Assembly: GCA_039698035.1 (NCBI GenBank)
Contig: JBDKSW010000007.1
Span: 130,694 to 194,693 of the forward strand
Length of the DNA stretch: 64,000 nt
From: JAJFUI01 sp039698035
Lineage (GTDB): Bacteria; Planctomycetota; Planctomycetia; Pirellulales; Thermoguttaceae
Direction: 5' to 3'
This document shows positions 45,967 to 53,973 of this stretch, in pieces. The translations under genes and the position numbers were made by a program. The notes under the pieces were generated by a model. It was not told the DNA's origin. It worked only from the letters and a program-made list of their open reading frames with translations, and made no database searches. Each line of letters starts with the position of its first letter. Within the stretch, counting starts at the first letter, position 1.

Positions 45967-46863
45967 ATGAAATACGCCTACTATCCTGGTTGTTCCGCAG
46001 AGTGCAATGCCGTTGCTTACGAAGTCTCTGTCCGCGAGGTGGCTGATCTGCTGGGCATCAAGCTCCAGACGATCGACGATTGGAATTGCTGCGGCGCGAC
46101 CGAGTATTTCAGCCAGGATGAACTCACGGCCTGTGCCGTGATCGCCCGCAACTTGGCCCTGGTCGAGCCGCAGTTGCAGCAACTGGTGGCCCCCTGCGCG
46201 GCCTGCTATCTGAACCTGAAGAAGACCGACCGGCTGATGGCCGAGCACCCAGAAATCGGAATGAAGGTCAACGAGTGTCTGGCCGCCGGCGGTTTGAAGT
46301 ATCAGCCGGGCCGAGTTCAGGTCCGCCACATGCTGGACGTGATCGTCGACGACATCGGCGAGACGGCCGTCCGCGACAAGGTCGTTCACCCGCTGAAGGG
46401 CCTCCGCCTGGCGCCGTATTATGGCTGCCAAGTCGTTCGTCCGATCGAGTCGGGCGATAGCACCGAATACCCAATGAAAATGGATCGGCTCCTGAGCTGG
46501 CTGGGCGCCGAAGTGGTCGACTACCCGGCCAAGGCCCACTGCTGCGGCGGCCACATGACGCAGATCAGCGAGGCGCAGGCGTTCGAGCTGATCCGTCGGT
46601 TGCTCTACTCGGCCCAAGAGGCCCAGGCCGACATCATCGCCTGCATGTGCCCGATGTGCCAATTGAACATGGACGGCTATCAGGGCCGGGTGAACAGCTA
46701 TTTTGGCACCGATTACCGGCTGCCGATCATTTACTTCACGCAGATTCTGGGCCTGGCCTTCGGCATCGAGCCGAAGAAGCTCGGCTTCGGCAAGGAGCTG
46801 GTCGCTGCGATGCCCGTGTTGAAGGCCAAGATGAATGACCAGTTGGTGGCGAGTTTGAGATAG
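45967..46863 (+). CDS. hdrB: heterodisulfide reductase subunit B-like protein
   Basis: A 298-residue HdrB with two CCG-domain cysteine motifs. The first is made by CSAEC, WNCCGA and APCAACY; the second by YYGCQ, HCCGGH and CMCPMC. In methanogen HdrB these bind two non-cubane [4Fe-4S] clusters that reduce the CoM-CoB disulfide. All ligands appear present, so the subunit is probably active, but bacteria lack that substrate and the physiological disulfide or other acceptor is unknown. It follows hdrC by 48 bases. Confidence 0.94.
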   Translation: MKYAYYPGCSAECNAVAYEVSVREVADLLGIKLQTIDDWNCCGATEYFSQDELTACAVIARNLALVEPQLQQLVAPCAACYLNLKKTDRLMAEHPEIGMKVNECLAAGGLKYQPGRVQVRHMLDVIVDDIGETAVRDKVVHPLKGLRLAPYYGCQVVRPIESGDSTEYPMKMDRLLSWLGAEVVDYPAKAHCCGGHMTQISEAQAFELIRRLLYSAQEAQADIIACMCPMCQLNMDGYQGRVNSYFGTDYRLPIIYFTQILGLAFGIEPKKLGFGKELVAAMPVLKAKMNDQLVASLR

Positions 46864-46872
46864 GACAAGCAG

Positions 46873-46903
46873 CTCGCTCCCCGGCTCCTTGCGTGGGAAC
46901 GAG
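46873..46903. repeat. imperfect inverted repeat in the hdrB-hdrA gap
   Basis: CTCGCTCCC and GGGAACGAG flank 13 bases, with one mismatch. It is followed by a tract with CTGAAAGC repeated (46910-46942). Both resemble small dispersed intergenic repeats. Confidence 0.35.
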
Positions 46904-46959
46904 ATCCATGACTGAAAGCCGATTGCGAATCGCTGAAAGCTGACAACGGAGATCGCATC

Positions 46960-48960
46960 ATGGCCGAGAAAATCGGCATTTACGTTTGCCACTGCGGCAG
47001 CAATATCGCGGGAACGGTTGACTGCGAAGAGGTCGCCCGCTGGGCCGGCCAGAACATCAAGGACGTTGTGGTCTCGAAGGACTACAAGTTCATGTGTTCT
47101 TCGCTTGGCCAGCAGATGATCGAGGACGACATCAAGCAGTACGGCCTGACCGGCGTGGTCGTCGGCGCCTGCTCGCCGCACCTGCACGAGAAGACGTTCC
47201 GCGCCGCCTGCAAGCGAGCGGGCCTCAACCCGTTCCTCTGCCAGATGACCAACCTCCGCGAGCATGTCTCGTGGGTCAACGCGGACAAGGCGGCCGGGAC
47301 GCTCAAGGCCAAGTCGCTGATTTCTGCGGCGGCCGAGCGCGTCAAACATCAACTGCCGCTCGAACCGATGAAGGTGAAGGTCAACCCGGCAACGCTGGTC
47401 GTTGGCGGCGGCATCGCCGGTCTCCAGGCGACGCTCGAACTGGCCGACGCCGGATACCACGTCTACCTCGTCGAACGCGAGCCGTCGATCGGCGGCCACA
47501 TGGCCCAATTCGACAAGACGTTTCCCACGTTGGACTGCTCCGCCTGCATTCTGACGCCGAAGATGTCGGAAGTCGGTCAGCACGAGAACGTCACGATGAT
47601 GACGTACTCCGAGTTGGAGGAGGTCAGCGGTTCGGTCGGCAATTTCAAGGTGAAGATTCGCAAGAAGGCCCGCTTCGTCAACTACGACAAGTGCACCGGC
47701 TGCGGCATCTGCGTCGAAAAGTGCCCGAAGAAGGTCGTCGACGACGTCTTCGAGGCCGGCATGGGCTATCGCAAGTCGATCTACACGCCGTTCCCGCAGG
47801 CGGTGCCGCGCGTGCCCGTGATCGATACGGCCAACTGCACCTGGTTCACCAAGGGCAAGTGCCAGGTCTGCTCGAAGGTCTGCCCGACGAACGCTGTCGA
47901 GTACGACCAGAAGGATGAGATCGTCGAGATCGAGGTCGGCAATATCATCATGGCCACCGGCTGGAAGCTGTTCGACAGCAAACGGATTCCGCAGTACAAC
48001 TATGGCCGGCTGCCCAACGTCTACACCAATCTTGAGTTCGAGCGGCTCTGCAACGCCGCTGGCCCGACCAATGGCAAAATCGTCTGCCGCGACGGCACCG
48101 AACCGAAGCGGATCGCCATCGTCCACTGCGTCGGCAGCCGCGACACCGACACCAACCCCTACTGCTCGTCGGTCTGCTGCATGGCCGCGTTGAAGTTCGG
48201 GCACCTCGTCTTGGAGAAGACCAAGGCCGAGGTCTTCTCGTTCTACATCGACCTGCGAACGCCGATGAAGGACTACGAGGAGTTCTATCAGCGTCTTTTG
48301 GCCGAAGGCATGCGCTTCGTTCGCGGCAAGGTATCGGAAATCACCGATGCCGCCCGCGACCCGTCCGAGAAGGGGCGGATCATTGTCCAGGCCGAGGACA
48401 CCCTGCTGGGCAAGCAGCGGCGTATCCCGGTCGATATGGTGATTCTGATGGGTGCGATGGAGCCGCAGGCCGACGCCAAGGAGCTTGGTCTGAAGTGCGG
48501 CATTTCGTGCAGTATGGCCGGCTGGTACACCGAGCGTCATCCGAAGCTCGACCCGGTCGCCACGATGACCGACGGCATCTTTGTGGCGGGCGTCTGCCAA
48601 GGCCCGAAGGACATTCCGGCCTCGGTCGCCCAAGGCGCCGCGGCGGCCGCCCGCATCAGCGGCATGATCACCAAGGGCGAGGTCCTGATCGAGCCCATTG
48701 TGGCCTCGATCGACGAGGAACATTGCTCGGGCTGCCGCATCTGCAACACGATGTGCCCGTACAATGCGATCGAGTATGACGAAGAGAAGGGCGTCAGCCG
48801 CGTGATCAGCGCCCTGTGCAAAGGCTGCGGCACCTGCGTGGCCGCCTGCCCGGCCGGCGTCATCACGGGCGCTCACTTCAACAACGAACAGATTTTTGCG
48901 GAGATCGACGGCATCCTGTGGGACGCAAAACCGCAAGCGGCGATCGAGGCGACAGCGTAG
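46960..48960 (+). CDS. hdrA: heterodisulfide reductase subunit A-like flavoprotein
   Basis: A 666-residue HdrA. The N-terminal cluster domain has YVCHCGSNI and ACSPHLHEKTF. The FAD-binding core has VVGGGIAGLQATLELADAG from about 146 and SIGGHMAQFDKTFPTLDCSAC. There are four ferredoxin-type motifs: CTGCGICVEKCP, CQVCSKVCP, CSGCRICNTMCP and CKGCGTCVAACP. HdrA is the site of flavin-based electron bifurcation, dividing electrons from hydrogenase between ferredoxin and HdrBC. GGAG lies nine bases before the ATG. Its stop codon TAG is also the first three bases of the left inverted repeat of the following inserted element. Confidence 0.95.
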   Translation: MAEKIGIYVCHCGSNIAGTVDCEEVARWAGQNIKDVVVSKDYKFMCSSLGQQMIEDDIKQYGLTGVVVGACSPHLHEKTFRAACKRAGLNPFLCQMTNLREHVSWVNADKAAGTLKAKSLISAAAERVKHQLPLEPMKVKVNPATLVVGGGIAGLQATLELADAGYHVYLVEREPSIGGHMAQFDKTFPTLDCSACILTPKMSEVGQHENVTMMTYSELEEVSGSVGNFKVKIRKKARFVNYDKCTGCGICVEKCPKKVVDDVFEAGMGYRKSIYTPFPQAVPRVPVIDTANCTWFTKGKCQVCSKVCPTNAVEYDQKDEIVEIEVGNIIMATGWKLFDSKRIPQYNYGRLPNVYTNLEFERLCNAAGPTNGKIVCRDGTEPKRIAIVHCVGSRDTDTNPYCSSVCCMAALKFGHLVLEKTKAEVFSFYIDLRTPMKDYEEFYQRLLAEGMRFVRGKVSEITDAARDPSEKGRIIVQAEDTLLGKQRRIPVDMVILMGAMEPQADAKELGLKCGISCSMAGWYTERHPKLDPVATMTDGIFVAGVCQGPKDIPASVAQGAAAAARISGMITKGEVLIEPIVASIDEEHCSGCRICNTMCPYNAIEYDEEKGVSRVISALCKGCGTCVAACPAGVITGAHFNNEQIFAEIDGILWDAKPQAAIEATA

Positions 48961-48989
48961 TGGCCAGTGGCCGGTGGTCAGTGGCCAGA
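48958..48989 (+). repeat. left 32-bp inverted repeat
   Basis: Begins TAGTGGCCAGTGGCCGGTGG and ends CAGTGGCCAGA. It is the exact reverse complement of 49383-49414. It also contains internal TGGCCA palindromes. Confidence 0.9.
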
Positions 48990-49006
48990 AGAGAAGAGGA
49001 AATATT

Positions 49007-49378
49007 GTGGCGGTGCAGCACTACCGACAATTGATTGCCTGGCAAAAGGCAATGGACCTTGTTGAGGCGGCGTACCGAACAACGAATCGTTTTCCCAAAG
49101 CGGAGGTATACGGTTTAGTGAGCCAGTTGCAACGTGCGGCGGTTTCCGTCCCGTCGAACATTGCCGAAGGACAAGGACGGAGCACCACTCGCGATTTCCT
49201 TCACTTCCTGTCGATGGCGCAAGGGTCGTTGATGGAGTTGGAAACACAAATCACAATTGCAAAACGGCTTGGCTATATCGAAGAATCCTTGGAATCATCA
49301 TTGCTGGAAGCAGCGGCAGAGGTTGGTCGCCTGCTGAACGGTCTGTGTAATTCGCTGAACAAAAAACTGAACAACTGA
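49007..49378 (+). CDS. four helix bundle protein (23S rRNA intervening-sequence protein family)
   Basis: A 123-residue protein of the S23/IVP four-helix-bundle family. Hallmarks are LIAWQKAMDLVEAAY, FPKAEVYGLVSQLQRAAVSV, SNIAEGQGRST and FLHFLSMAQGSLMELETQI. Members form homopentamers and were first found inside intervening sequences of 23S rRNA genes; their function is not known. The GTG at 49007 is chosen from AGAGGA six bases upstream; the frame is open further into hdrA. It lies inside the inverted repeats and in the direction of the operon, though unrelated to hydrogenase function. Confidence 0.9.
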   Translation: MAVQHYRQLIAWQKAMDLVEAAYRTTNRFPKAEVYGLVSQLQRAAVSVPSNIAEGQGRSTTRDFLHFLSMAQGSLMELETQITIAKRLGYIEESLESSLLEAAAEVGRLLNGLCNSLNKKLNN

Positions 49379-49382
49379 TTTC

Positions 49383-49414
49383 TCTGGCCACTGACCACCG
49401 GCCACTGGCCACTA
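49383..49414 (-). repeat. right 32-bp inverted repeat
   Basis: Exact reverse complement of 48958-48989. It ends directly before the mvhD ATG, so mvhD has no normal Shine-Dalgarno sequence; the preceding 20 bases are repeat DNA. Confidence 0.9.
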
Positions 49415-49918
49415 ATGCCTATGTCCAACGACAATTTTGAACCGAAAATCGTCGGCTTTCTGTGCAACTGGTGCTCGTATCGAGCGGCCGATCTGGCTGG
49501 CTCGGCTCGCATCAAGTATCCGCCAAACGTGCGGATTATCCGCGTGATGTGCAGCGGCCGGGTCGATCCGACCTTTGTCTTCAAGGCCCTGGCCCAGGGG
49601 GCCGATGGCGTGATGATCGCCGGCTGCCATCCGGGCGAATGCCACTACATTGAGCAGAACTACAAGGCCATGCGTCGCTATGCGATGCTCAAGCAGACAC
49701 TCGTGGCCATGGGCGTCGAGCCCGACCGCGTTCAGTTGGTCTGGGCCTCCGCGGCCGAAGGGCAGCGGCTGGCCGACGCCATCGGCAAGCTCGTGACCGA
49801 CGTCAAGCGGCTTGGTCCGCTCCAGTGGCCGGCTAATTGGAAAGACGATCCCGAACGGCAACACGCTCTGGAAGAGATTGTCAAGGAACACGAAGAGGCG
49901 ATGGAGGTGCCGGCATGA
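49415..49918 (+). CDS. mvhD: methyl-viologen-reducing hydrogenase delta subunit-like protein
   Basis: A 167-residue [2Fe-2S] protein. Conserved Cys motifs are FLCNWCSYRAADLAG, RVMCSGRVDP and AGCHPGECHY. In the Mvh/Hdr complex MvhD links the hydrogenase to HdrA. Two ATGs, at 49415 and 49421, are possible, and neither has a ribosome-binding site because the inserted repeat lies directly upstream. Its stop overlaps the mvhG start by four bases (ATGA). Confidence 0.95.
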   Translation: MPMSNDNFEPKIVGFLCNWCSYRAADLAGSARIKYPPNVRIIRVMCSGRVDPTFVFKALAQGADGVMIAGCHPGECHYIEQNYKAMRRYAMLKQTLVAMGVEPDRVQLVWASAAEGQRLADAIGKLVTDVKRLGPLQWPANWKDDPERQHALEEIVKEHEEAMEVPA

Positions 49919-50901
49919 GCAACGACAGGCCCAAGGGCAAACTGGCAATCTACTGGGCAGCCTCCTGCGGCGGCTGCGAAATCTCGATCCTGGCGATCGA
50001 CGAGAAGATCGTCGACGTCGGCAACGCCTTCGACATCGTCATGTTTCCCTGCGGCGCCGACGGCAAGGTGCGCGACATCGAGAAGATGGCCGACGGGACG
50101 ATCGACCTCTGCCTCTTCAACGGTGGCATTCGTACCAGCGAGCAGGAATACATGGCCCAACTGATGCGTCGCAAGTCGAAGGTCCTCGTGGCCTTTGGCT
50201 CGTGTGCCAGCGACGGATGCATTCCCGGTCTGGGCAATGTGACCAACCGGAAGCAGGTTTTCGATACGGTCTACAAGGAAGGCTCGTCCACCACGCCAGA
50301 CAATCCGCAGGACATCCGCCCACAGCAAGAAACCAAGGTGCCCGAGGGCACGCTGCACCTGCCACTTTTCTATGACACGCTGAAGACGCTGGACCAGACG
50401 GTCGAGGTCGATTACTACCTGCCCGGCTGTCCGCCCGAGGCCGAAAACATTTGGAAGGCGCTGGTCGCGGTTCTTGAAAACAAGCTGCCGCCGAAAGGCT
50501 CGGTGATCGGCGTCAACACGACCGTCTGCGACGAGTGCAAGCGGAAGCGCAACGAGAAGAAGATCAAAAAGTTCTACCGCACGTGGCAGATTATCCCCGA
50601 CGAAGAGACGTGTCTCCTGGAGCAGGGACTGCCGTGTTGGGGTATCGCAACTCGGGCGGGCTGCGGCGCGCTCTGCCCGCAGGTCAATTCGCCCTGCATC
50701 GGCTGCCACGGCGCCAACGACGGCGTTGCCGACTACGGCGCCCGGCTGATGAGCGGCTTGGCCTCGGTGATCGACAGCAACGACCCAGACGAAATCGACC
50801 GCATTATTTCCGAGGGCATTCCCGACCCCGTGGGCACGTTCTACCGGTTCACATTGGCCAAGAGCCAACTGCGCCGGGCGAAAAAGGAAGCGGCGAAGTA
50901 G
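49915..50901 (+). CDS. mvhG: [NiFe] hydrogenase small subunit (Mvh/F420-non-reducing type)
   Basis: A 328-residue small subunit. The proximal cluster Cys residues lie in SCGGCEISIL, FGSCASDGC and LPGCPPEAENIW. Further Cys residues for medial and distal clusters lie in CDECKRKR and in GCGALCPQVNSPCIGCHG. There is no twin-arginine leader, which fits a cytoplasmic group 3 enzyme. It is translationally coupled to mvhD and followed after 96 bases by the large subunit. Confidence 0.94.
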   Translation: MSNDRPKGKLAIYWAASCGGCEISILAIDEKIVDVGNAFDIVMFPCGADGKVRDIEKMADGTIDLCLFNGGIRTSEQEYMAQLMRRKSKVLVAFGSCASDGCIPGLGNVTNRKQVFDTVYKEGSSTTPDNPQDIRPQQETKVPEGTLHLPLFYDTLKTLDQTVEVDYYLPGCPPEAENIWKALVAVLENKLPPKGSVIGVNTTVCDECKRKRNEKKIKKFYRTWQIIPDEETCLLEQGLPCWGIATRAGCGALCPQVNSPCIGCHGANDGVADYGARLMSGLASVIDSNDPDEIDRIISEGIPDPVGTFYRFTLAKSQLRRAKKEAAK

Positions 50902-50997
50902 CAGCACCGCCTTCCTACGCTCCGGCGTCGGAAGGAGATTGAAAATACAAGACGGCAGTTTAGCGGCCGACGGCTTGATCGGCCTGGAGCTTAAACG

Positions 50998-52461
50998 ATG
51001 AAGCGCATCTCGATCGACCCCATTACGCGGCTCGAAGGTCACGGCAAGATTGATATCTTCCTGGACGATCAGGGAGATGTGGCCAACGCCTACTTGCAGA
51101 TTCCCGAGCTTCGCGGCTTCGAGCAGTTCTGCGTCGGCCGGCCGGCCGAGGACATGCCAAACCTGACCGCGCGGATTTGCGGCGTCTGCCCCGAGGCGCA
51201 CCACATGGCGGCCACGAAGGCGCTGGACGCCCTGTTCCATGTCGATCCGCCGCCGGCGGGCAAGAAGCTCCGCGAGCTGTTCTATAGCATCTTCTACGCC
51301 ACCGACCATACGACGCACTTCTACGCCTTGGGCGGCCCCGACTTCGTCGTCGGGCCGACGGCCCCGCCGGCCGAGCGGAATATCCTGGGCGTCGTGGCCA
51401 AGGTTGGCATGGACGTCGCCAAGCACGTCCTGAAGATGCGGCACGATGGCCACGCCTTGATCCAGATGATCGGCGGTCGGCGCGTGCATCCCAACTGGGG
51501 CCTGCCCGGCGGGGTCAGCCACGGCATCAACGAAGAGCAGCGCAAGGAAATCGAGGCCCGCGGACGCGAGGCGGTCGAGTTCGCCAAGTTCTCGCTCAAA
51601 ATCTTCGACGACATCGTCCTGAAGAACTCGGACTACGTCAAGCTCATCACCGGCGATGTCTACGTCCACAAGACCTACAACATGGGCATGGTGGACGCCA
51701 ACAACTGCTCGAACTTCTACGACGGCAAGATTCGCGTCACCAGCCCCGCGGGCAAAGAGCACGCCAGGTACGATTGCGCGCAGTACCGCGAGTTCGTCGC
51801 CGAGCGTGTCGAGCCCTGGTCGTACCTCAAGTTCCCGTACCTGAAGAAGATCGGTTGGAAGGGCTTCGTCGATGGCGAGGAGTCGGGCGTTTACAAGGCC
51901 ACACCGCTGTCCCGCTGCAACGCGGCTGACGCGATGGCCACGCCACTGGCTCAGGCCGAGTACAAGCGGATGTACGAGACCTTGGGCGGCAAGCCGATCA
52001 ACCACACGCTGGCCACGCACTGGGCCCGGCTGGTCGAGCTGCTCTATGCGGCCGAGCGTTGGGTCGAGCTGGCCACCGATCCGCAAATCACCTCCAAGGA
52101 ATACCGCGTGCTGCCCACCCAGACGCCGACGGACGGCGTTGGCTGCGTCGAGGCCCCGCGCGGCACGCTGACGCACCACTACACGACCGACGAACGCGGC
52201 ATCCTGACGAAGGTGAATCTGATCGTCGGCACGACGAACAACAACGCCCCGATCTGCATGTCCGTCAAGAAGGCCGCTCAAGGGCTGATCAAGAAGGGCA
52301 AAGTCAGCGAGGGCTTGCTGAACATGGTCGAGATGGCCTTCCGCGCCTACGATCCGTGCTTCGGCTGCGCCACGCACAGCCTGCCCGGCCAAATGCCGCT
52401 GGAAGTCACGATCCGCGACGGGCAAGGCGCGGTGGTCGAGCGGCTGGCGCAGTACGTGTAG
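50998..52461 (+). CDS. mvhA: [NiFe] hydrogenase large subunit (group 3c-like)
   Basis: A 487-residue catalytic subunit. The two Ni-Fe binding motifs are complete: RICGVCPEAHH (C61, C64) and DPCFGCATH (C454, C457, H460). The 27 residues after His460 would be removed by a maturation endopeptidase. The N-terminus begins ISIDPITRLEGHGKI. It splits H2 and passes electrons through MvhG and MvhD to HdrA. GGAG lies eight bases before the ATG. No hyp maturation genes or endopeptidase gene lie in this window. The 3c label follows from the Hdr/MvhD neighbours. Confidence 0.95.
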   Translation: MKRISIDPITRLEGHGKIDIFLDDQGDVANAYLQIPELRGFEQFCVGRPAEDMPNLTARICGVCPEAHHMAATKALDALFHVDPPPAGKKLRELFYSIFYATDHTTHFYALGGPDFVVGPTAPPAERNILGVVAKVGMDVAKHVLKMRHDGHALIQMIGGRRVHPNWGLPGGVSHGINEEQRKEIEARGREAVEFAKFSLKIFDDIVLKNSDYVKLITGDVYVHKTYNMGMVDANNCSNFYDGKIRVTSPAGKEHARYDCAQYREFVAERVEPWSYLKFPYLKKIGWKGFVDGEESGVYKATPLSRCNAADAMATPLAQAEYKRMYETLGGKPINHTLATHWARLVELLYAAERWVELATDPQITSKEYRVLPTQTPTDGVGCVEAPRGTLTHHYTTDERGILTKVNLIVGTTNNNAPICMSVKKAAQGLIKKGKVSEGLLNMVEMAFRAYDPCFGCATHSLPGQMPLEVTIRDGQGAVVERLAQYV

Positions 52462-52482
52462 ACCATTCCCGGTTGCGGCGGG

Positions 52483-52502
52483 CGCCATTGCCGTGAATGG
52501 CG
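52483..52502. terminator. hairpin between convergent mvhA and SGNH genes
   Basis: CGCCATT and AATGGCG form a seven-pair stem with a six-base loop, 21 bases after the mvhA stop. No T-run follows, so termination here is only a possibility. Confidence 0.3.
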
Positions 52503-52540
52503 TCTCCAGTTATCTGTGGGGCGACCTCTCGGGTCCGCGC

Positions 52541-53809
52541 TCACTTTACCGCTTCGATCTTAATCGTATGCCGCACGGGCACCACCGCTGCGGCCGAGGC
52601 GTTGCGGGCTTCGCGGTCGCGTTCGACGAGGCCTTTGGCGAAGCGTTCCAGCGTCTTCTCTTCGCCGGGAAGGACGCTCTGGTAGCCGGGCAGGTTGTGG
52701 ATGAGGTTCTTGACCAGTCCGACTTCCATCTCTTGCTGCTGGCGGATCTTTTCCTGGACTTTGCCGAACGGCTCGGCGAACGGATTGTCGAGGAACTCGG
52801 CAGCCAAGTTGACGCCCTTCGCAAGCTGCGCGGCGGTGAACTCCTTGGTCGTCTTGCCCCAGGTGATCTTGGCCTTTTCTGCACCGAGGTTGGTCACCAC
52901 GAGTTGGTAGCGGTTCAGCTCGTCGTTGAAGGGGAAGAATTCGATGATGCCGCGTGTCGAATTCGTCTGGGCCGGATCGCCGAAGAAGCAGAACGGATAC
53001 TTCGCACTCTCGATCTCGACTTGGCCGTCGGTGCAAGAGAGCACTTTGTGGCCTTCGGTCGCCTCGGCCTTGTTCGCGGCCAGATCGACGGTGATCGTAC
53101 CGATGCGGCCGTCGCAGCCGAGGGCTTTGAGGAACGCATAGGCCATGACCAAGTGTCCGTTGCAGTCGGGATGCACGCCATCGGGACCAGCGAAGTGATA
53201 TGCCTTGCCATACTTGGCCTTGGCTTTGGTCATGACCTCCATCATCGGGTCGAAGACATCGGCGTAGACCACGCCCTCTTCCGCGCCGACGCTTTTGGCG
53301 ACGTCGCGAAGCTGGCTGAGCGTCTTGTTGTACATCACGGCCTGCTTCGGGTTGTGGCCGGCAAACGTGTCGGCGTCGACGCACCCGGGTGAGCCGACGA
53401 CAATCAGCCGCACGCCGGCCTTCTTCATTTGGGCAATGATCGACTTTTGCCCATCGCGGTAGCGCTGCTCTTTCGCGGGATCCATCGGCGAGTAGGCGCC
53501 ATCGTTCATGCCGAAGCAGGTGGTGGCCACTTGGGCCCCGAAGCGGACCATGTCGTTGCCCATGCGAGCGGCGAAGCCAGGGGCCGTTTCGCCGCCCCAG
53601 CCAAACTGGGTAACGCGAAGGTCGGCGGCCGGCTTGCACATCAGCAGATAGTCCTCGATATACATCGAGTAGAGCCGCTGCTCGGTGATCGAATCGCCGA
53701 CGACGGCCACGTAGTCGCCTTGTCGGAGTGACGCGTCGGCCGCCACGGCTGGCAGATGGGACGCAGCCGCCAAGAGAATCACAACCGCTGCAATCCAAAG
53801 ACGTCTCAT
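52541..53809 (-). CDS. secreted SGNH/GDSL-family hydrolase
   Basis: A 422-residue protein with a signal peptide (MRRLWIAAVVILLAAASHLPAVAAD). The SGNH blocks are present: VVGDSITEQ with the nucleophile Ser, Gly in FGWGGETAPG, Asn in CFGMNDGAY and the Asp-His pair in GPDGVHPDCNGH. Members are esterases, often carbohydrate O-deacetylases, but the substrate is unknown. The C-terminal 150 residues form an extra domain (FFPFNDELNRYQLVVTNL) and a helical tail. AGGAG lies seven bases before the ATG at 53809; the frame is open to 53977. It is convergent with mvhA. Confidence 0.87.
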   Translation of the reverse strand: MRRLWIAAVVILLAAASHLPAVAADASLRQGDYVAVVGDSITEQRLYSMYIEDYLLMCKPAADLRVTQFGWGGETAPGFAARMGNDMVRFGAQVATTCFGMNDGAYSPMDPAKEQRYRDGQKSIIAQMKKAGVRLIVVGSPGCVDADTFAGHNPKQAVMYNKTLSQLRDVAKSVGAEEGVVYADVFDPMMEVMTKAKAKYGKAYHFAGPDGVHPDCNGHLVMAYAFLKALGCDGRIGTITVDLAANKAEATEGHKVLSCTDGQVEIESAKYPFCFFGDPAQTNSTRGIIEFFPFNDELNRYQLVVTNLGAEKAKITWGKTTKEFTAAQLAKGVNLAAEFLDNPFAEPFGKVQEKIRQQQEMEVGLVKNLIHNLPGYQSVLPGEEKTLERFAKGLVERDREARNASAAAVVPVRHTIKIEAVK

Positions 53810-53973
53810 GGGGTGGCTCCTGGGCACAGTTGTTTTACGGTCATCGATCAGACAGTTGCGGAGGCTCCTGCAATCCGGCGACTCACAACTTCCGAACATC
53901 CTCGAACAAGCCCGTGGCGGCGTTTCAATCGCGGCACCAGAGGCCAATATCCGCCAGGGGCTCGGTCGTAACC

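Larger units (their letters stand above)
48958..49414 (+). mobile_element. inverted-repeat-bounded element carrying a four-helix-bundle (S23/IVP) gene
   Basis: A 457-base segment between hdrA and mvhD. It is bounded by perfect 32-bp inverted repeats, and its only gene encodes a protein of the family found in 23S rRNA intervening sequences. The left edge begins with the hdrA stop codon, and the right edge ends one base before the mvhD ATG. It has no transposase, so mobility would be passive or use the four-helix protein in a way not known. Confidence 0.55.

Noticed and set aside
45529..48936. Very long open frame on the minus strand opposite hdrB and hdrA
   Set aside because: It is a GC-bias shadow: its translation is rich in Arg, Ala, Asp and His without motifs, while the plus strand encodes clear Hdr proteins.
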